64,000 nt of DNA from Bog-756 sp963737625 (GTDB lineage Bacteria; Actinomycetota; Acidimicrobiia; Acidimicrobiales; RAAP-2). Each line of letters starts with the position of its first letter. Position 1 is the stretch's first letter. A program made the translations under genes and the position numbers. Positions 43,218-52,464 of the stretch are shown piece after piece. Under the pieces are notes generated by a model. The model saw only the letters and a program-made list of their open reading frames with translations, did no database searches and had not been told where the DNA came from. The stretch spans positions 561,507 through 625,506 of the forward strand of contig CAVTTK010000005.1 in NCBI GenBank assembly GCA_963737625.1. The letters are read 5' to 3'.

Positions 43218-44253
43218 ATGTCGGTCGACGCCACCTACGCGCCGCCCCGGGCGGCCCGCACCGGCTACCGCCACAGCCGGCCCCGGCGCCGGCTTCCCCT
43301 GTGGATCGCCGTCGTCCTGTGGATCGTGGTGGCCGCCCTGGGCGTGGTGGCGGCCCTGCGTCTGTTCGCCTGGGACTCGTCGGACCTGTTGGCCATCCTC
43401 AACTCCGTCACCGCCTTCATCTACCTGCCGGCCTGGATCGTGGTGGTCGTCGCCGCCCTGGGGAGGCGGTACGTGCTGGCCGCCGCGGCCCTGGTCATCG
43501 TGGTCATCCAGGTGGTCCTGGTCCTCCCCGAGCTCACGGCGGCCCAGCCCGTTCCCGCCTGGGCCACCACGGCCCCGTCACTCAAGCTGTTCGACGCCAA
43601 CGTCTACGTGTCCAACCCGTCCATGGCCGGCTACGCCGAGGAGATCAAGGCCTATCAACCCCAGCTGCTGACCATGGAGGAGGCCAGCCCTCCCGACGTG
43701 ACCCAGCTGCAGGCCAGCGGAGCCCTGGCCGGCCTGCCCTACACGGTGCAGATTCGGCGGTACGACCCGCACGCCTTCTTCATCGCCTCCCGGTACCCCC
43801 TCACCCACGTCTCGGCCTCCTACCTCTTCAATGCGCCCCTCATCATGAAGATGACCCTGCAGCTCCCGACCGGGCCGCGCGCCGTTGTGGGTGGTCCACA
43901 CCACGGGTCCGGCCCCCGGTCAGTACTCCATCTGGAAGGCCCAGGTGGCCGACATCGACCAGCAGGTGCGCCGACGTGGCCCGGCCGGGCTGCTCCTCGT
44001 CGGTGACTTCAACAGCACCTGGGGGAACAAGGGGTTCCGCCAGATCCTGGCCGCCGGGATGACCGACGGGGCCGCCGCCCGGGCCCGCCCCTTCCAGATG
44101 ACCTGGTCGCAGACCAAGCCCATCATCCCCCCGGTGGTGCGCATCGACCACGTGCTCACCGGGTCCGGGGTGACCGTCACGGCCATCGGCACGGACAACG
44201 GCCCCGGCAGCGACCACCGGGACATCCAGGCCACGGTGGCCTTCCGCCCGTAG
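43218..44253 (+). CDS. Membrane-anchored endonuclease/exonuclease/phosphatase-family protein, frameshifted
   Basis: The first frame (from 43218) encodes three N-terminal transmembrane helices (residues 25-100) and the start of an EEP domain (LKLFDANVYVSNPSM...). It runs out near 43884. The second frame (43885-44253) continues the same domain with 'VGDFNSTWGNKGFRQIL' and ends in 'GTDNGPGSDHRDIQATV', the metal- and phosphate-binding end of the family. Removing one base near 43884 joins them into about 345 residues. EEP membrane proteins are common in actinobacteria; the substrate is unknown. The ATG follows a leaderless-type -10. Confidence 0.8.
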
Positions 44254-44360
44254 CCCGAGGCGGCGAGCTCAGGGGTGCCGGAGGGCGGAGGGGATCCGTC
44301 CAACCCGAGGCGCCGGCGTGACGGCCGGGGGTGGGCGGTTCATGCCCGCCCGGCCTCCCG

Positions 44361-45872
44361 TCACAGTCCGAACGCCGCCCGCAGGTCCGGAGCGGTGGCG
44401 GCATTCCGGAGCAGGGGAACCCCGGCGTTGTCCTCCAGCCAGCGTGTGAGGGAGTAGTGGTTGAAGGCGCCTGTCACCCTGACCCCGTTGAGGCGGGGGT
44501 CGATGGCCACCAACTGGACGAGATTGCCCTGGCTGGAGTCGTCCTCGTCGAAGGTCACCAGGATGGTGAGGTGGCCCGAGACGTAGTCGGGGCCGGCCAT
44601 GATGACGGGGAGCCACTGCTGGAGCCAGGCATCGGCCTGGGCCGGGGTGCCGTCGTGGGCGTCGTTGTTGAGATTGGGCGTGATCTCTCCGGTCACCGGG
44701 AGGTTGCCGCTGGTCACGTCGTTCAGCAGGTTGCCGCTGGTGGTCGTGCCCAGGGGGACGTCATTGGCGTTGCACTCCGCCTGCTCGGTGGGGTCGGCGA
44801 AGTAGGGCCACGGACCGTGACGGGCCACATAGCCGCCGCTGCTCGAGGTCTGGCAGTTGGAGGTCATCGACTCCTGGTAGGCCTTGGCCGTCTCCCCGGC
44901 GGCGATGGTCTGGCCCCACACGCTCGGGGCGGCCGGCTGGCAGCCCGGGCCCACGGCGCAGTCGGAGCTGATGCCCTGGGTGTCACCGCTCCAGATGGCC
45001 ACGTAGTTGGGCAGGCTGGGGTGGGTGATGGCGGAGTAGTCGGTGGCTTCCCCGTACCGGGTGGCGTAGCCCGTCAACGTGGGCATCTGGGCCAGCGACT
45101 CGGCCTGGCTGTGGTTCTCCTCCATGATCACCAGCACCTTGTGACCCGGGCTGGCCGGGGGTGTCGTGGTGGAGGTGGCCGGGGCGGTGGTGCTGGTGGA
45201 CGGGACCGTGGTCGAGGGGGCGCTGGTCGTCGAGGTGGTGCTCGGCGGAGGGGTCGACCCGGTCGTCGTGGTGTCGCCCGCACCGGTGGTCGTGGTGTCG
45301 CCCGGAAGGGTCGTGGCCGGAGCGGGGGGCGTGTAGACGATGTCCAGCACCGGAGGGTTGTCGGGGAGTCCGTCCAGATGGGCGATGGTCCCGGGCACGG
45401 AGTAGGTGACGGCCAGGTCGGTGACGTCGCCGGGGGTCAGGCCGGACAGGGGGACGGTCTGGGTCCCCGTGCTCGTGGGGGGCGTCGTCGAGCCCAGGGG
45501 GACGCCGCTGATGGTGGGCCGGCTGTTCCAGGTGACCGACCCCGGATCGAAGGGGGCCACGCCGAACACGCTGAACATCCCGGCGCCGGTGGTGGCCGAG
45601 TCGAAGGTGAGGGTGGCCGAATCGACCGTCGACCCGGCCGGGATGGCCGTGGTGAACTGGAGGAGGGCCCGGTAGGAGGTGTGGCTGGCGTTCAGCACGG
45701 GACTGTTGTCGAAGTTGGCCGTCCGGCTGTCGGCGGTGACGTAGGCCACCGCCGAGGCGGCCTCGGTGAACTCCGTGGTGCCCGGCGAGGCGGCCGAGAC
45801 GGCGATCGCCGTGACCGAGCCGATCAGAAAGACGACTGCGGCGAAGAGGTAGAGCGGTTTCCGACGTCTCAT
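44361..45872 (-). CDS. Secreted phosphoesterase with N-terminal DNRLRE domain
   Basis: 503 residues. Signal sequence (1-30), a beta-sandwich DNRLRE-type domain (35-190), a Thr/Ser/Pro linker (195-255), then a phosphoesterase domain of the acid phosphatase/phospholipase C superfamily starting 'KVLVIMEENHS' with metal-type His and Asp and 'THPSLPNYVAIWSG'. 'VTFDEDDSSQGN' near the C terminus supplies further metal ligands. Probably cleaves phosphate esters outside the cell; a phospholipase role is possible. No anchor is seen. Confidence 0.85.
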   Translation of the reverse strand: MRRRKPLYLFAAVVFLIGSVTAIAVSAASPGTTEFTEAASAVAYVTADSRTANFDNSPVLNASHTSYRALLQFTTAIPAGSTVDSATLTFDSATTGAGMFSVFGVAPFDPGSVTWNSRPTISGVPLGSTTPPTSTGTQTVPLSGLTPGDVTDLAVTYSVPGTIAHLDGLPDNPPVLDIVYTPPAPATTLPGDTTTTGAGDTTTTGSTPPPSTTSTTSAPSTTVPSTSTTAPATSTTTPPASPGHKVLVIMEENHSQAESLAQMPTLTGYATRYGEATDYSAITHPSLPNYVAIWSGDTQGISSDCAVGPGCQPAAPSVWGQTIAAGETAKAYQESMTSNCQTSSSGGYVARHGPWPYFADPTEQAECNANDVPLGTTTSGNLLNDVTSGNLPVTGEITPNLNNDAHDGTPAQADAWLQQWLPVIMAGPDYVSGHLTILVTFDEDDSSQGNLVQLVAIDPRLNGVRVTGAFNHYSLTRWLEDNAGVPLLRNAATAPDLRAAFGL

Positions 45873-46339
45873 GTCATGACTCCATTGGTTGGTCTGTCCG
45901 GTGGGGACGTCGCCGTCGTCCCGATGTCACTAGCGGGCCGGGTCGGGCCGGGGTGCCGCGCGCCGGCCTTCGGCTACCAGCACCACCGAGGCGCAGGACT
46001 CAGCAGGACCGCGGCCGTCGGGACGGATGGCCCGTCGGGCCGGAACGGTCGTCGGGTGCCCCGAGGGCCTACGTTGCTGCGGTTCGCAGTCACTGCTGCC
46101 CCATACCCGATGGGGAGAAACGGTACACCGCGGGGCGGCCCGTGAATCGTCGCCCTCGGCGATCGATCGGTGACCAGGGCACCCACCGCGTCACGCCGAG
46201 ACGGCCGGCTGGAAGGGGCGCCACCCGGTGGCGCACGGTATTTGATTGACTGGGCCCCGGGGGCGAATTTGGTGGAGGCGTTCCGGGACCCGACGCCGTG
46301 TACCGGGCCCGAAAACAGGACAGACGGGGGTCGTGCCCG
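45873..46339. other. Long non-coding stretch with hairpins
   Basis: 467 bases between divergent exported-protein genes. Two hairpins are visible: CCCCAT/ATGGGG (46099-46115) and GCGCCAC/GTGGCGC (46218-46234). Composition gives no convincing gene. I checked for known riboswitch cores and did not find one. Confidence 0.45.
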
Positions 46340-47407
46340 ATGAGCCAGGGGGGAGCCAGGCGGAGAGGTGCGTGGAGTGCGGTGGTGCTGGTGGTGGCCG
46401 TGGTCTCCACCGGCTGCAGCAGCGCCAGCTCGAGCCCGACAGCGTCATCGGCACCGGCGGCGACCGCGGGGTCGGGGAGTGCGACGACAGGGTCGGGGAG
46501 CACCACGGCGCCCGGCGGGACCGACCGGCCCAGCACCGGGTGTGCCACCTTGACCAAGATGGCTCCGGGCACGGCGACCATCACCCCGACCATCGGGGGG
46601 GTCGTGCGGACGGCCGTCGTCCATGTGCCCACCGGCTACGCCACCTCACCGGTGCCCCTGGTGGTCAACATGCACGGCAGCCAGTCGACGGCGACGCAGC
46701 AGGAGGCCTTCACGGGCATGGACGCCACGGCGGACGCCGACGGGTTCCTCGTGGTGTACCCCCAGGCCGACATCCCCTCGGGGACGGGCTTCGAGTGGAA
46801 CGTCCCCGGTCAACCCCTGTTCGGAGGGGCCGCCGTGCCCGCCGGGTCAGCCGATGACGTGGCGTTCATCGAGCAGTTGGTCGACCGTCTCGAGCAGCAG
46901 TACTGCATCGACGAGAGCCGTATCTACGCCACCGGGTTCTCGGGCGGGGCCCGCATGGCCAGCCAGCTGGGCTGCGACGCCTCGACCACGTTCGCCGCCA
47001 TCGCGCCGGTCAGCGGCCTGCGCTTCCCCTCCCCGTGCCCGTCCACCCGCGCCGTCCCGGTGGTGGCCTTCCACGGGACCGCCGACCCGGTCGACCCCTA
47101 CGCCGGCCACGGCCAGCCGTACTGGACCTACAGCGTGCCGGTGGCGGCCTCGCGCTGGGCGGTCCACAACACCTGTACGCCGGCGGCGGCCATCACCCAT
47201 CCGGTGCCCACGGTCCAGGTCTCCACCTACCAGCCGTGTGCCGGCGGCTCGGCCGTCCAGCTGTACACCATCACCGGAGAAGGCCATGAGTGGCCGGGGG
47301 GACCGCCCCTTCCCCGGGCCCTGACCAGGGTCCTGGGGCCCCAGAGCTCGGCCATCAGCGCCAACGATGTGATGTGGGCGTTCTTCGAGGCCCATCCGCG
47401 CCCTTAA
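46340..47407 (+). CDS. Lipoprotein esterase, PHB depolymerase/feruloyl esterase-like (LpqC type)
   Basis: 355 residues. A lipobox (VSTGCSS, Cys about 26) marks a membrane-anchored lipoprotein, followed by a Ser/Thr/Gly-rich linker. The alpha/beta-hydrolase has the nucleophile Ser201 in 'ATGFSGGARMA', Asp in 'HGTADPVDPYAG' and His in 'GEGHEWPGG'. The type cleaves small esters or short polyesters outside the membrane. The start could instead be the codon at 46298, which would give a longer N terminus before the signal; the ATG at 46340 places the lipobox correctly. Confidence 0.88.
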   Translation: MSQGGARRRGAWSAVVLVVAVVSTGCSSASSSPTASSAPAATAGSGSATTGSGSTTAPGGTDRPSTGCATLTKMAPGTATITPTIGGVVRTAVVHVPTGYATSPVPLVVNMHGSQSTATQQEAFTGMDATADADGFLVVYPQADIPSGTGFEWNVPGQPLFGGAAVPAGSADDVAFIEQLVDRLEQQYCIDESRIYATGFSGGARMASQLGCDASTTFAAIAPVSGLRFPSPCPSTRAVPVVAFHGTADPVDPYAGHGQPYWTYSVPVAASRWAVHNTCTPAAAITHPVPTVQVSTYQPCAGGSAVQLYTITGEGHEWPGGPPLPRALTRVLGPQSSAISANDVMWAFFEAHPRP

Positions 47408-47473
47408 CTTCGGGGCGGTTCGCGCCGAAGAGCTTCTGACCCCGCGCCGGGGCGCCGAGCCGAGCCCGGATCG

Positions 47474-47503
47474 TTGCCTAACCCGTGGTCGGGACCGTAA
47501 AAT
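47474..47503 (+). promoter_or_regulatory. Promoter of the DUF2510/DUF6159-type membrane gene
   Basis: TTGCCT (47474-47479), 18 bases, TAAAAT (47498-47503), then a normal leader with GAGGAAGGGGG before the ATG at 47528. A leadered contrast to the many leaderless genes nearby. Confidence 0.5.
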
Positions 47504-47527
47504 CGCTGGTCGAGGAAGGGGGCACCC

Positions 47528-48685
47528 ATGAGCGACATGTCACAGGGGCCAGGGTGGTGGCAGGCATCGGACGGACGGTGGTATCCGCCGGAGCTCCATC
47601 CGAGCGTCCGGGAGGCCCAGAGCCCGGCGCCCGTGCCGTCGGTGAGTCCGGCGGGGGAGGCCCTGGCCGGATGGGCGCCGGTGGCCGCCGCCCCCCTGGA
47701 GGCTCCTCCGGTGCCGGCCTATCCGTCGGTGGCCGAGTTCGGCAATCCCCACTACGGCTCCGAGCTGGCGGGCAGCCGCCCGCCGTCCATGCCCACCTAT
47801 CCCCAGGGTTGGCAGCCCATCGTGCCCGCCTCCTCCGGAGGCCGGTTCCGTCGGGGCCTCCGCCTGGTGGGGATCGGCTTCACCATGGCCCGGGACGAGC
47901 CCGGCCTGATGATGGTCCCCGTGGTGGCCTTCGTGATCCAGCTCCTGATCTGCGGGGTGGGCTTCCTCATCCTGTGGCCCAGCCTCCGGTCGATGCACAC
48001 CACCGACGGTCAATCGGCCCACTTCTCGGCCACCCAGTGGTTGGTCGCCGTGGTGGTCGGGGTGCTGGTGATGTTCGTGTCGGTGGTCTCCCACGCCACC
48101 ATCATCGCCCGGGTCATGGCCCGCTTCCACGGCCAGAGTGTGAGCAACGCCCAGGCGGCCCGGGCCGCCCTGACCAAGAGCCCGCAGCTCTTGGCGTGGG
48201 CCTTCATCAACTACGTGGTGATCAGCATCCTCCGCAACATCGGCAACCGGGGGATCCTCGGGTTCCTGGTCGGGGCCCTGCTCCGGGCCGGGTGGATGCT
48301 GGCCAGCTTCTTCGTCGTGCCGGTCATCCTGTTCGAGGACAAGGGGGCGGTCGCCGCCATCAAGCGCTCCGTCCAGCTGTGCCGGAGCAAGTGGGGCGAG
48401 AACATCGTGGGCAACGGGGCCCTCGGGGTCATCGCCGTGGCGGCCATCCTGGTGGACGTGCTGGTCTCGGTGGTCCTCGGGGCCGTCTTCGCCCCGCTGG
48501 GCGCGGTGGTCGGGATCATCGGCCTGGTGGCCATCTTGTTGGTGGTCACGGTGGCCACGGCGGCCTTCAACGCCGCGCTGTACTGGTATGCCGTCACCAA
48601 CCAGTCGCCGGGGCAGTACTCGGTGGGCGATCTGCAGTCGGCCTACCGGCAGAAGGCCAAGAGGGCCGGCATCTTCGGCATGTGA
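47528..48685 (+). CDS. Membrane protein with N-terminal DUF2510-like motif (DUF6159 type)
   Basis: 385 residues. The start contains 'GPGWWQASDGRWYPPE', a DUF2510-like tryptophan motif, then a Pro-rich linker (30-110) and five or six transmembrane helices (125-350) with a conserved interior 'FFVVPVILFEDKGAVAAIKRSVQLCRSKWGEN', as in the DUF6159 family. Function unknown. It is followed by a smaller DUF2510 membrane protein. Confidence 0.8.
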   Translation: MSDMSQGPGWWQASDGRWYPPELHPSVREAQSPAPVPSVSPAGEALAGWAPVAAAPLEAPPVPAYPSVAEFGNPHYGSELAGSRPPSMPTYPQGWQPIVPASSGGRFRRGLRLVGIGFTMARDEPGLMMVPVVAFVIQLLICGVGFLILWPSLRSMHTTDGQSAHFSATQWLVAVVVGVLVMFVSVVSHATIIARVMARFHGQSVSNAQAARAALTKSPQLLAWAFINYVVISILRNIGNRGILGFLVGALLRAGWMLASFFVVPVILFEDKGAVAAIKRSVQLCRSKWGENIVGNGALGVIAVAAILVDVLVSVVLGAVFAPLGAVVGIIGLVAILLVVTVATAAFNAALYWYAVTNQSPGQYSVGDLQSAYRQKAKRAGIFGM

Positions 48686-48759
48686 CGGGCGGGCCCGGGG
48701 CCACGGCCAGGGCCGGCCCGTGATCACACGGGGAAGCCAACGGGCGTAGGCTCTACGGC

Positions 48760-49350
48760 GTGCTACACGTGAGCGGGGGTCAGCTGGTCGTACTGCTGGT
48801 CCTGTCCGTGGTCTGGGCCTTCCTGGGCTACCGGCTCTCCGAGATGGACCGGAGGAACCTGGGTAGGACGCCGTGGGGGCTCCCCTCGCTGCTGTGGGCC
48901 TTCTTCTGGTTCCTGTCCCTCGTCCTCGGTCTCATCCTCTACCTCATCGCCCACTTCGCCGGCCTGCGCCGGGCCCAACGGCAGGGCCCGCTCATGGGCA
49001 CGCCGGGGTCGGCCCCCCTGCCCCCGATGGCCGAGACCAGTGCGGCCAAACGGGTGCCCACGGCGTCGGACCTCTTCCCGGCCTACCCCCGGCCGGCCAA
49101 CTCGCAGCCCGAGCAGGTCGAGGTGACGCCCGAGGACGTGGAGGAGGCGTCGTCGTTCCCCAGCCCGGATGCGACGTCGCCCGCCGGAGCGCAGCCATCG
49201 TGGCCGCACTCCCCACCGGCCTGGCAGCCCGATCCCAGTGGACGCTTCCACTACCGGTGGTGGGACGGCACCCAGTGGACCAACCAGGTGTCGACGGACG
49301 GGCACCATCTGGTGGACACCAATCCGGATCAGCGCATCGGGCCTTACTGA
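48760..49350 (+). CDS. Membrane protein with C-terminal DUF2510 domain
   Basis: 196 residues. Two N-terminal transmembrane helices (8-25 and 48-70), a Pro/Glu-rich cytoplasmic linker, and a C-terminal DUF2510 motif (WQPDPSGRFHYRWWDGTQWT). The GTG start at 48760 follows TAGGCT (48747-48752) by seven bases, so a leaderless message is likely. DUF2510 domains are thought to bind partners in actinobacterial membranes; the role here is unknown. Confidence 0.75.
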   Translation: MLHVSGGQLVVLLVLSVVWAFLGYRLSEMDRRNLGRTPWGLPSLLWAFFWFLSLVLGLILYLIAHFAGLRRAQRQGPLMGTPGSAPLPPMAETSAAKRVPTASDLFPAYPRPANSQPEQVEVTPEDVEEASSFPSPDATSPAGAQPSWPHSPPAWQPDPSGRFHYRWWDGTQWTNQVSTDGHHLVDTNPDQRIGPY

Positions 49351-49385
49351 ACGACTGAGCGACTGAGCAACTGAGCGACTGAGCG
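49346..49385. repeat. Five 8-bp tandem repeats (ACTGAGCG)
   Basis: Five units, the first and third with one mismatch each, begin two bases before the TGA stop of the DUF2510 gene. Because eight is not a multiple of three, slippage would change the reading frame only after the stop, so the array is tolerated. Confidence 0.85.
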
Positions 49386-49409
49386 ATCAGGGGTCCGCCG
49401 GACCGAGGG

Positions 49410-49658
49410 TCAGGCTACGTCCCGGTCCCGGTGCAGCTTGAGCTTGGTCTTCCGGGCGGCCTGGTGGGCGGGATGGGCCGACTGATGGCGGAGTAGGTCG
49501 GATGCGCAGTCGGCGCACAGGCGACCGTAGGAGTGGTCGAGGTGGAGCTGCCTGCGATCGCGGCGTCCCACCTTGGACACCGGTCCCTTCCAGCCACAGC
49601 GGTGGCAGGCGCCGTGTCGCTCCTTGTAGAGCCGGCCGGTGCCGTCGTCGGGGCTCAT
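49410..49658 (-). CDS. Small zinc-ribbon-like protein
   Basis: 82 residues from the ATG at 49658. Two CxxC pairs (CHRC near residue 18 and CADC near 49) flank a segment with His and Asp (LHLDHSYGRL), a typical one-zinc ribbon. The tail is basic (RKTKLKLHRDRD). The longer open frame upstream is antisense to the beta-helix gene and is not real. Possibly nucleic-acid binding; family unknown. Confidence 0.5.
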   Translation of the reverse strand: MSPDDGTGRLYKERHGACHRCGWKGPVSKVGRRDRRQLHLDHSYGRLCADCASDLLRHQSAHPAHQAARKTKLKLHRDRDVA

Positions 49659-49979
49659 CGACGTGGGGCCCGGTGGTCGAGGTGCTCGCCCATGTGGGTT
49701 GTATCGGCAGTGGCCGGGAGAACCTGAACCGACCACCATGGCGGGCCGATCGGCCACGGCCGTCCGGTGGCCGTCGGGACGATGGTTCGTGACCGTGACC
49801 TCCCGGGGATGGCCCGACCACGCACGGTACTGCCGTTCCCACCGATGGCAGCAGCCCGGCCCGACGACGGGCGTGGGCCCGGCAATCCCGCTGGACCGCC
49901 GCCCGGGGGTCTGGCACACTGCTCGCACGGGGCAGCACAAGCGGATTGGCCCGAGGGCCGAGGGGAAAGGTGGGCAGAC

Positions 49980-51656
49980 GTGACAACGTCTCTTCGTGTC
50001 GTGCGGCTGGCGGCGGTCATGGTGGTCTCGCTCGGAGCGCTGATGCTCGGCGGGCAGCTGCTCGGGGTCGCTCCGGCCGGGGCCGACGGCCAGGGGTATG
50101 AGGGCGGCAACATCCTCTACGTCTCCAACTCGTCCCAAGGCCACCAGGGGACCAACGCCCACGTCCACGGTGCGTGGGACGGCAACGGCCAGTGGGACGG
50201 ACACGGCCGGTGGGGCTGCTCCAACGCCCAGTACTCGACCATCCAGTCGGCGGTGACCGCCGCTCCGAACCAGGCCCTGGTGGTGGTCTGCCCCGGAACC
50301 TACGCCGAGGACGTCTCGGTGCCCCACCCCGTCCAGTTGGTCGGCCTGCACGCCACGGTGAACGCCGCCGGCCTGGTCAACGGCTTCCTGGTCACCAGCT
50401 CGTACGTCAGCATCAAGGGGTTCACGGTCACCGGCGCCCTGGGCGAGGGGATCGTGGCCGAGCCGGCCGGCGTGCTGACCAATCCCCAGCCGCCGACCAG
50501 CCCGTCGGGCACCTTCGCCCCCATCCACCACATCTCCGTCGAGAACGATGTGGTCAACGCCAACAACACCGGCGGTGACCCCACCACCCACCAGTGCTCG
50601 GAGTCACCGGGGCCGCCGGACTTCCTCTACCCGGGGGACTGCGGGGGCGGCATCCACCTGAACACCGTGGCCCACTCCGAGGTGGAGGGAAACACCGTCA
50701 CCAACAACGATGACGGCATCCTGATCACCGACGACTACGGCCCGGCCTACGGGAACGAGATCAGCCACAACTACGTGGCCCACAACATCTACGAGTGCGG
50801 CATCGTGCTCCCGTCGCACAACCCGTTCTCGGTGGTGGCCACCCAGAACCCGGACCACCTCACCTACACCCTCGGAGCCCTGACCCCGTCGACCGGCGGC
50901 GTGTTCGACAACACGGTCGACCACAACACGGTGATCGACAACGGGACCGTGGTCGTGCCCCACTTCGGCGGCAGCGGTTCGGGAATCGGTGTCTTCGCCC
51001 CGACGGCCGGAGCCGCCTCCTACAACAACACCATCACCGACAACTTCGTCACCGGCAGCGGGCAGTCCGGCTTCACCATCCACGCCCACTTCCCCGGCGG
51101 TGAGTACGTGAGCGGGAACCAGGTCATTGACAACGTGTTCGCCACCAACAACACCGGGGGCGACGGCCTGGACGGGCCGGGCACCGACCCCGACTTCCAG
51201 ACCACGGCCATCCTGGTGTACTCGGCGGAGCCGGCCACCATCACCATCGCCCACAACCACATCCACGGGAACGCCATCGGGGTCTGGCTGTCGGCCAATA
51301 TCCAGGCGTCGGGTCTGGCCAGCAACTCCATCAGCGGGGCGACCACCCCGGTCTACGTCTCCCAGGTGCCCTACGCCTTCGCCCAGACCATCGCCGCCAC
51401 CGCACCCACGGCGACGGTCGGCGTGGCCATCTTCCCCAACAACCTCACCACCCAGTACTACGTGGAGTACGGCCTCACCTCGACCCCGTACTCCATGACC
51501 ACCACCCCGGTGACCGGACTGACCGGACTGACCCCGGTGGTGGCGGCGGTGAGTCTGACCGGGTTGAGCAGCGGCCAGACCTACCACTACCAGGTGGTGG
51601 CCTCCAACAGTGCCGGGACCACCCACGGGGGCGACCAGACGTTCTCGACCCCCTGA
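49980..51656 (+). CDS. Secreted right-handed beta-helix protein (NosD/pectate-lyase-like fold)
   Basis: 558 residues. Signal sequence (1-40), then about 12 parallel beta-helix rungs (VVCPGTYAEDVSVPHPVQLVG... 'HHISVENDVVNANN' 'NTVTNNDDGILITDD' 'ITDNFVTGSGQSGF'), as in NosD-type and polysaccharide-degrading proteins. A Thr-rich fibronectin-III-like end (residues 465-558) follows. No catalytic residues can be named. Probably binds or cleaves polysaccharide outside the cell. The GTG start follows GGGGAAAGG. Confidence 0.8.
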   Translation: MTTSLRVVRLAAVMVVSLGALMLGGQLLGVAPAGADGQGYEGGNILYVSNSSQGHQGTNAHVHGAWDGNGQWDGHGRWGCSNAQYSTIQSAVTAAPNQALVVVCPGTYAEDVSVPHPVQLVGLHATVNAAGLVNGFLVTSSYVSIKGFTVTGALGEGIVAEPAGVLTNPQPPTSPSGTFAPIHHISVENDVVNANNTGGDPTTHQCSESPGPPDFLYPGDCGGGIHLNTVAHSEVEGNTVTNNDDGILITDDYGPAYGNEISHNYVAHNIYECGIVLPSHNPFSVVATQNPDHLTYTLGALTPSTGGVFDNTVDHNTVIDNGTVVVPHFGGSGSGIGVFAPTAGAASYNNTITDNFVTGSGQSGFTIHAHFPGGEYVSGNQVIDNVFATNNTGGDGLDGPGTDPDFQTTAILVYSAEPATITIAHNHIHGNAIGVWLSANIQASGLASNSISGATTPVYVSQVPYAFAQTIAATAPTATVGVAIFPNNLTTQYYVEYGLTSTPYSMTTTPVTGLTGLTPVVAAVSLTGLSSGQTYHYQVVASNSAGTTHGGDQTFSTP

Positions 51657-51716
51657 CCCGACGGCGGCCCGGGCCGACCTGTCCGGCCGGGCCACGAACG
51701 GGCCGGAGGACCGGAC

Positions 51717-52403
51717 ATGGATGACGCGCCGGAGGACCCGCCCGGGCCTCCGGGGTGGGACGTTGCCGATCCGGAGGGCGGGGCCACGACGGTCACCGCG
51801 CCACCGGGCCTCCGAAACCGGTGGGTGGCCGTCTGCGGAGCGGTCTCCCTGGCCGTCGTGACGGTCGCCGTGTTGGGCGTCGCCAGTCCGACCGCTCCGG
51901 CCACACGGCCGGCGGCCAGCTCGGCGGCCGGGCCGTCTCCCGTCCACGCTGCGGCCCCGGGAACCGCCACGACCGGCCCACCGGCCACCGGGGGAGAGCC
52001 CGCCCCGAGCACCACCACCCCGACCACCGTACCGCCTACAACCGTGCCGCCTACAACCGTGCCGGCTCCTCCTTCAACGGTGGCCCCGCCCTCGACCCTG
52101 CCGGCGGCGACGGCACCGGCGGTCCCGGCCAACGATGTCGGAATCCAGGTCACGGGCACGGGGCAGGCTTCGATGACCGTGGTGGACGGAGCCACCCAGT
52201 CACAGGTCAACGATGTGACGCTGCCCTGGTCGACCGTCCTGACGGACAGCCCCTCGTCGGTCAACGTCTCGGCCCAGTCGTCCGACGGATCGGAGACGGC
52301 CACCATCGCCTGCGAGGTCGAGGGGCCCGGGATCACCCCGACCGCCAACTCGTCGTCCGGTCCGTTCGCCACGGTGAGCTGCGGCACGACCCTCGGTCCG
52401 TAA
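51717..52403 (+). CDS. Membrane-anchored protein with an MmpS-like domain
   Basis: 228 residues. An acidic Pro-rich cytoplasmic start, one transmembrane helix (about residues 36-58), a Thr/Pro linker (85-135) and a C-terminal domain (VTGTGQASMTVVDGATQSQ... 'VNDVTLPWS' 'SSSGPFATVSC') that matches the MmpS fold with its paired cysteines. In mycobacteria MmpS proteins assist MmpL lipid exporters; no MmpL gene is adjacent here. The role may be general envelope support. Confidence 0.75.
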   Translation: MDDAPEDPPGPPGWDVADPEGGATTVTAPPGLRNRWVAVCGAVSLAVVTVAVLGVASPTAPATRPAASSAAGPSPVHAAAPGTATTGPPATGGEPAPSTTTPTTVPPTTVPPTTVPAPPSTVAPPSTLPAATAPAVPANDVGIQVTGTGQASMTVVDGATQSQVNDVTLPWSTVLTDSPSSVNVSAQSSDGSETATIACEVEGPGITPTANSSSGPFATVSCGTTLGP

Positions 52404-52452
52404 GGCCCGCCAGTGCTGTTTCACCCTCCGGCCGAGGGCCCGGGGCATCAGG

Positions 52453-52464
52453 TATAATAACGAT
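52453..52464 (+). promoter_or_regulatory. Leaderless promoter of the HTH/nucleotidyltransferase module
   Basis: Perfect TATAAT (52453-52458) six bases before the ATG at 52465. No -35 is visible, as is common for this promoter type. Confidence 0.65.

Noticed and set aside
46070..46240. Possible riboswitch upstream of the lipoprotein esterase
   Set aside because: Hairpins are present, but I could not match a known riboswitch core (cobalamin, cyclic-di-GMP, cyclic-di-AMP, SAM).
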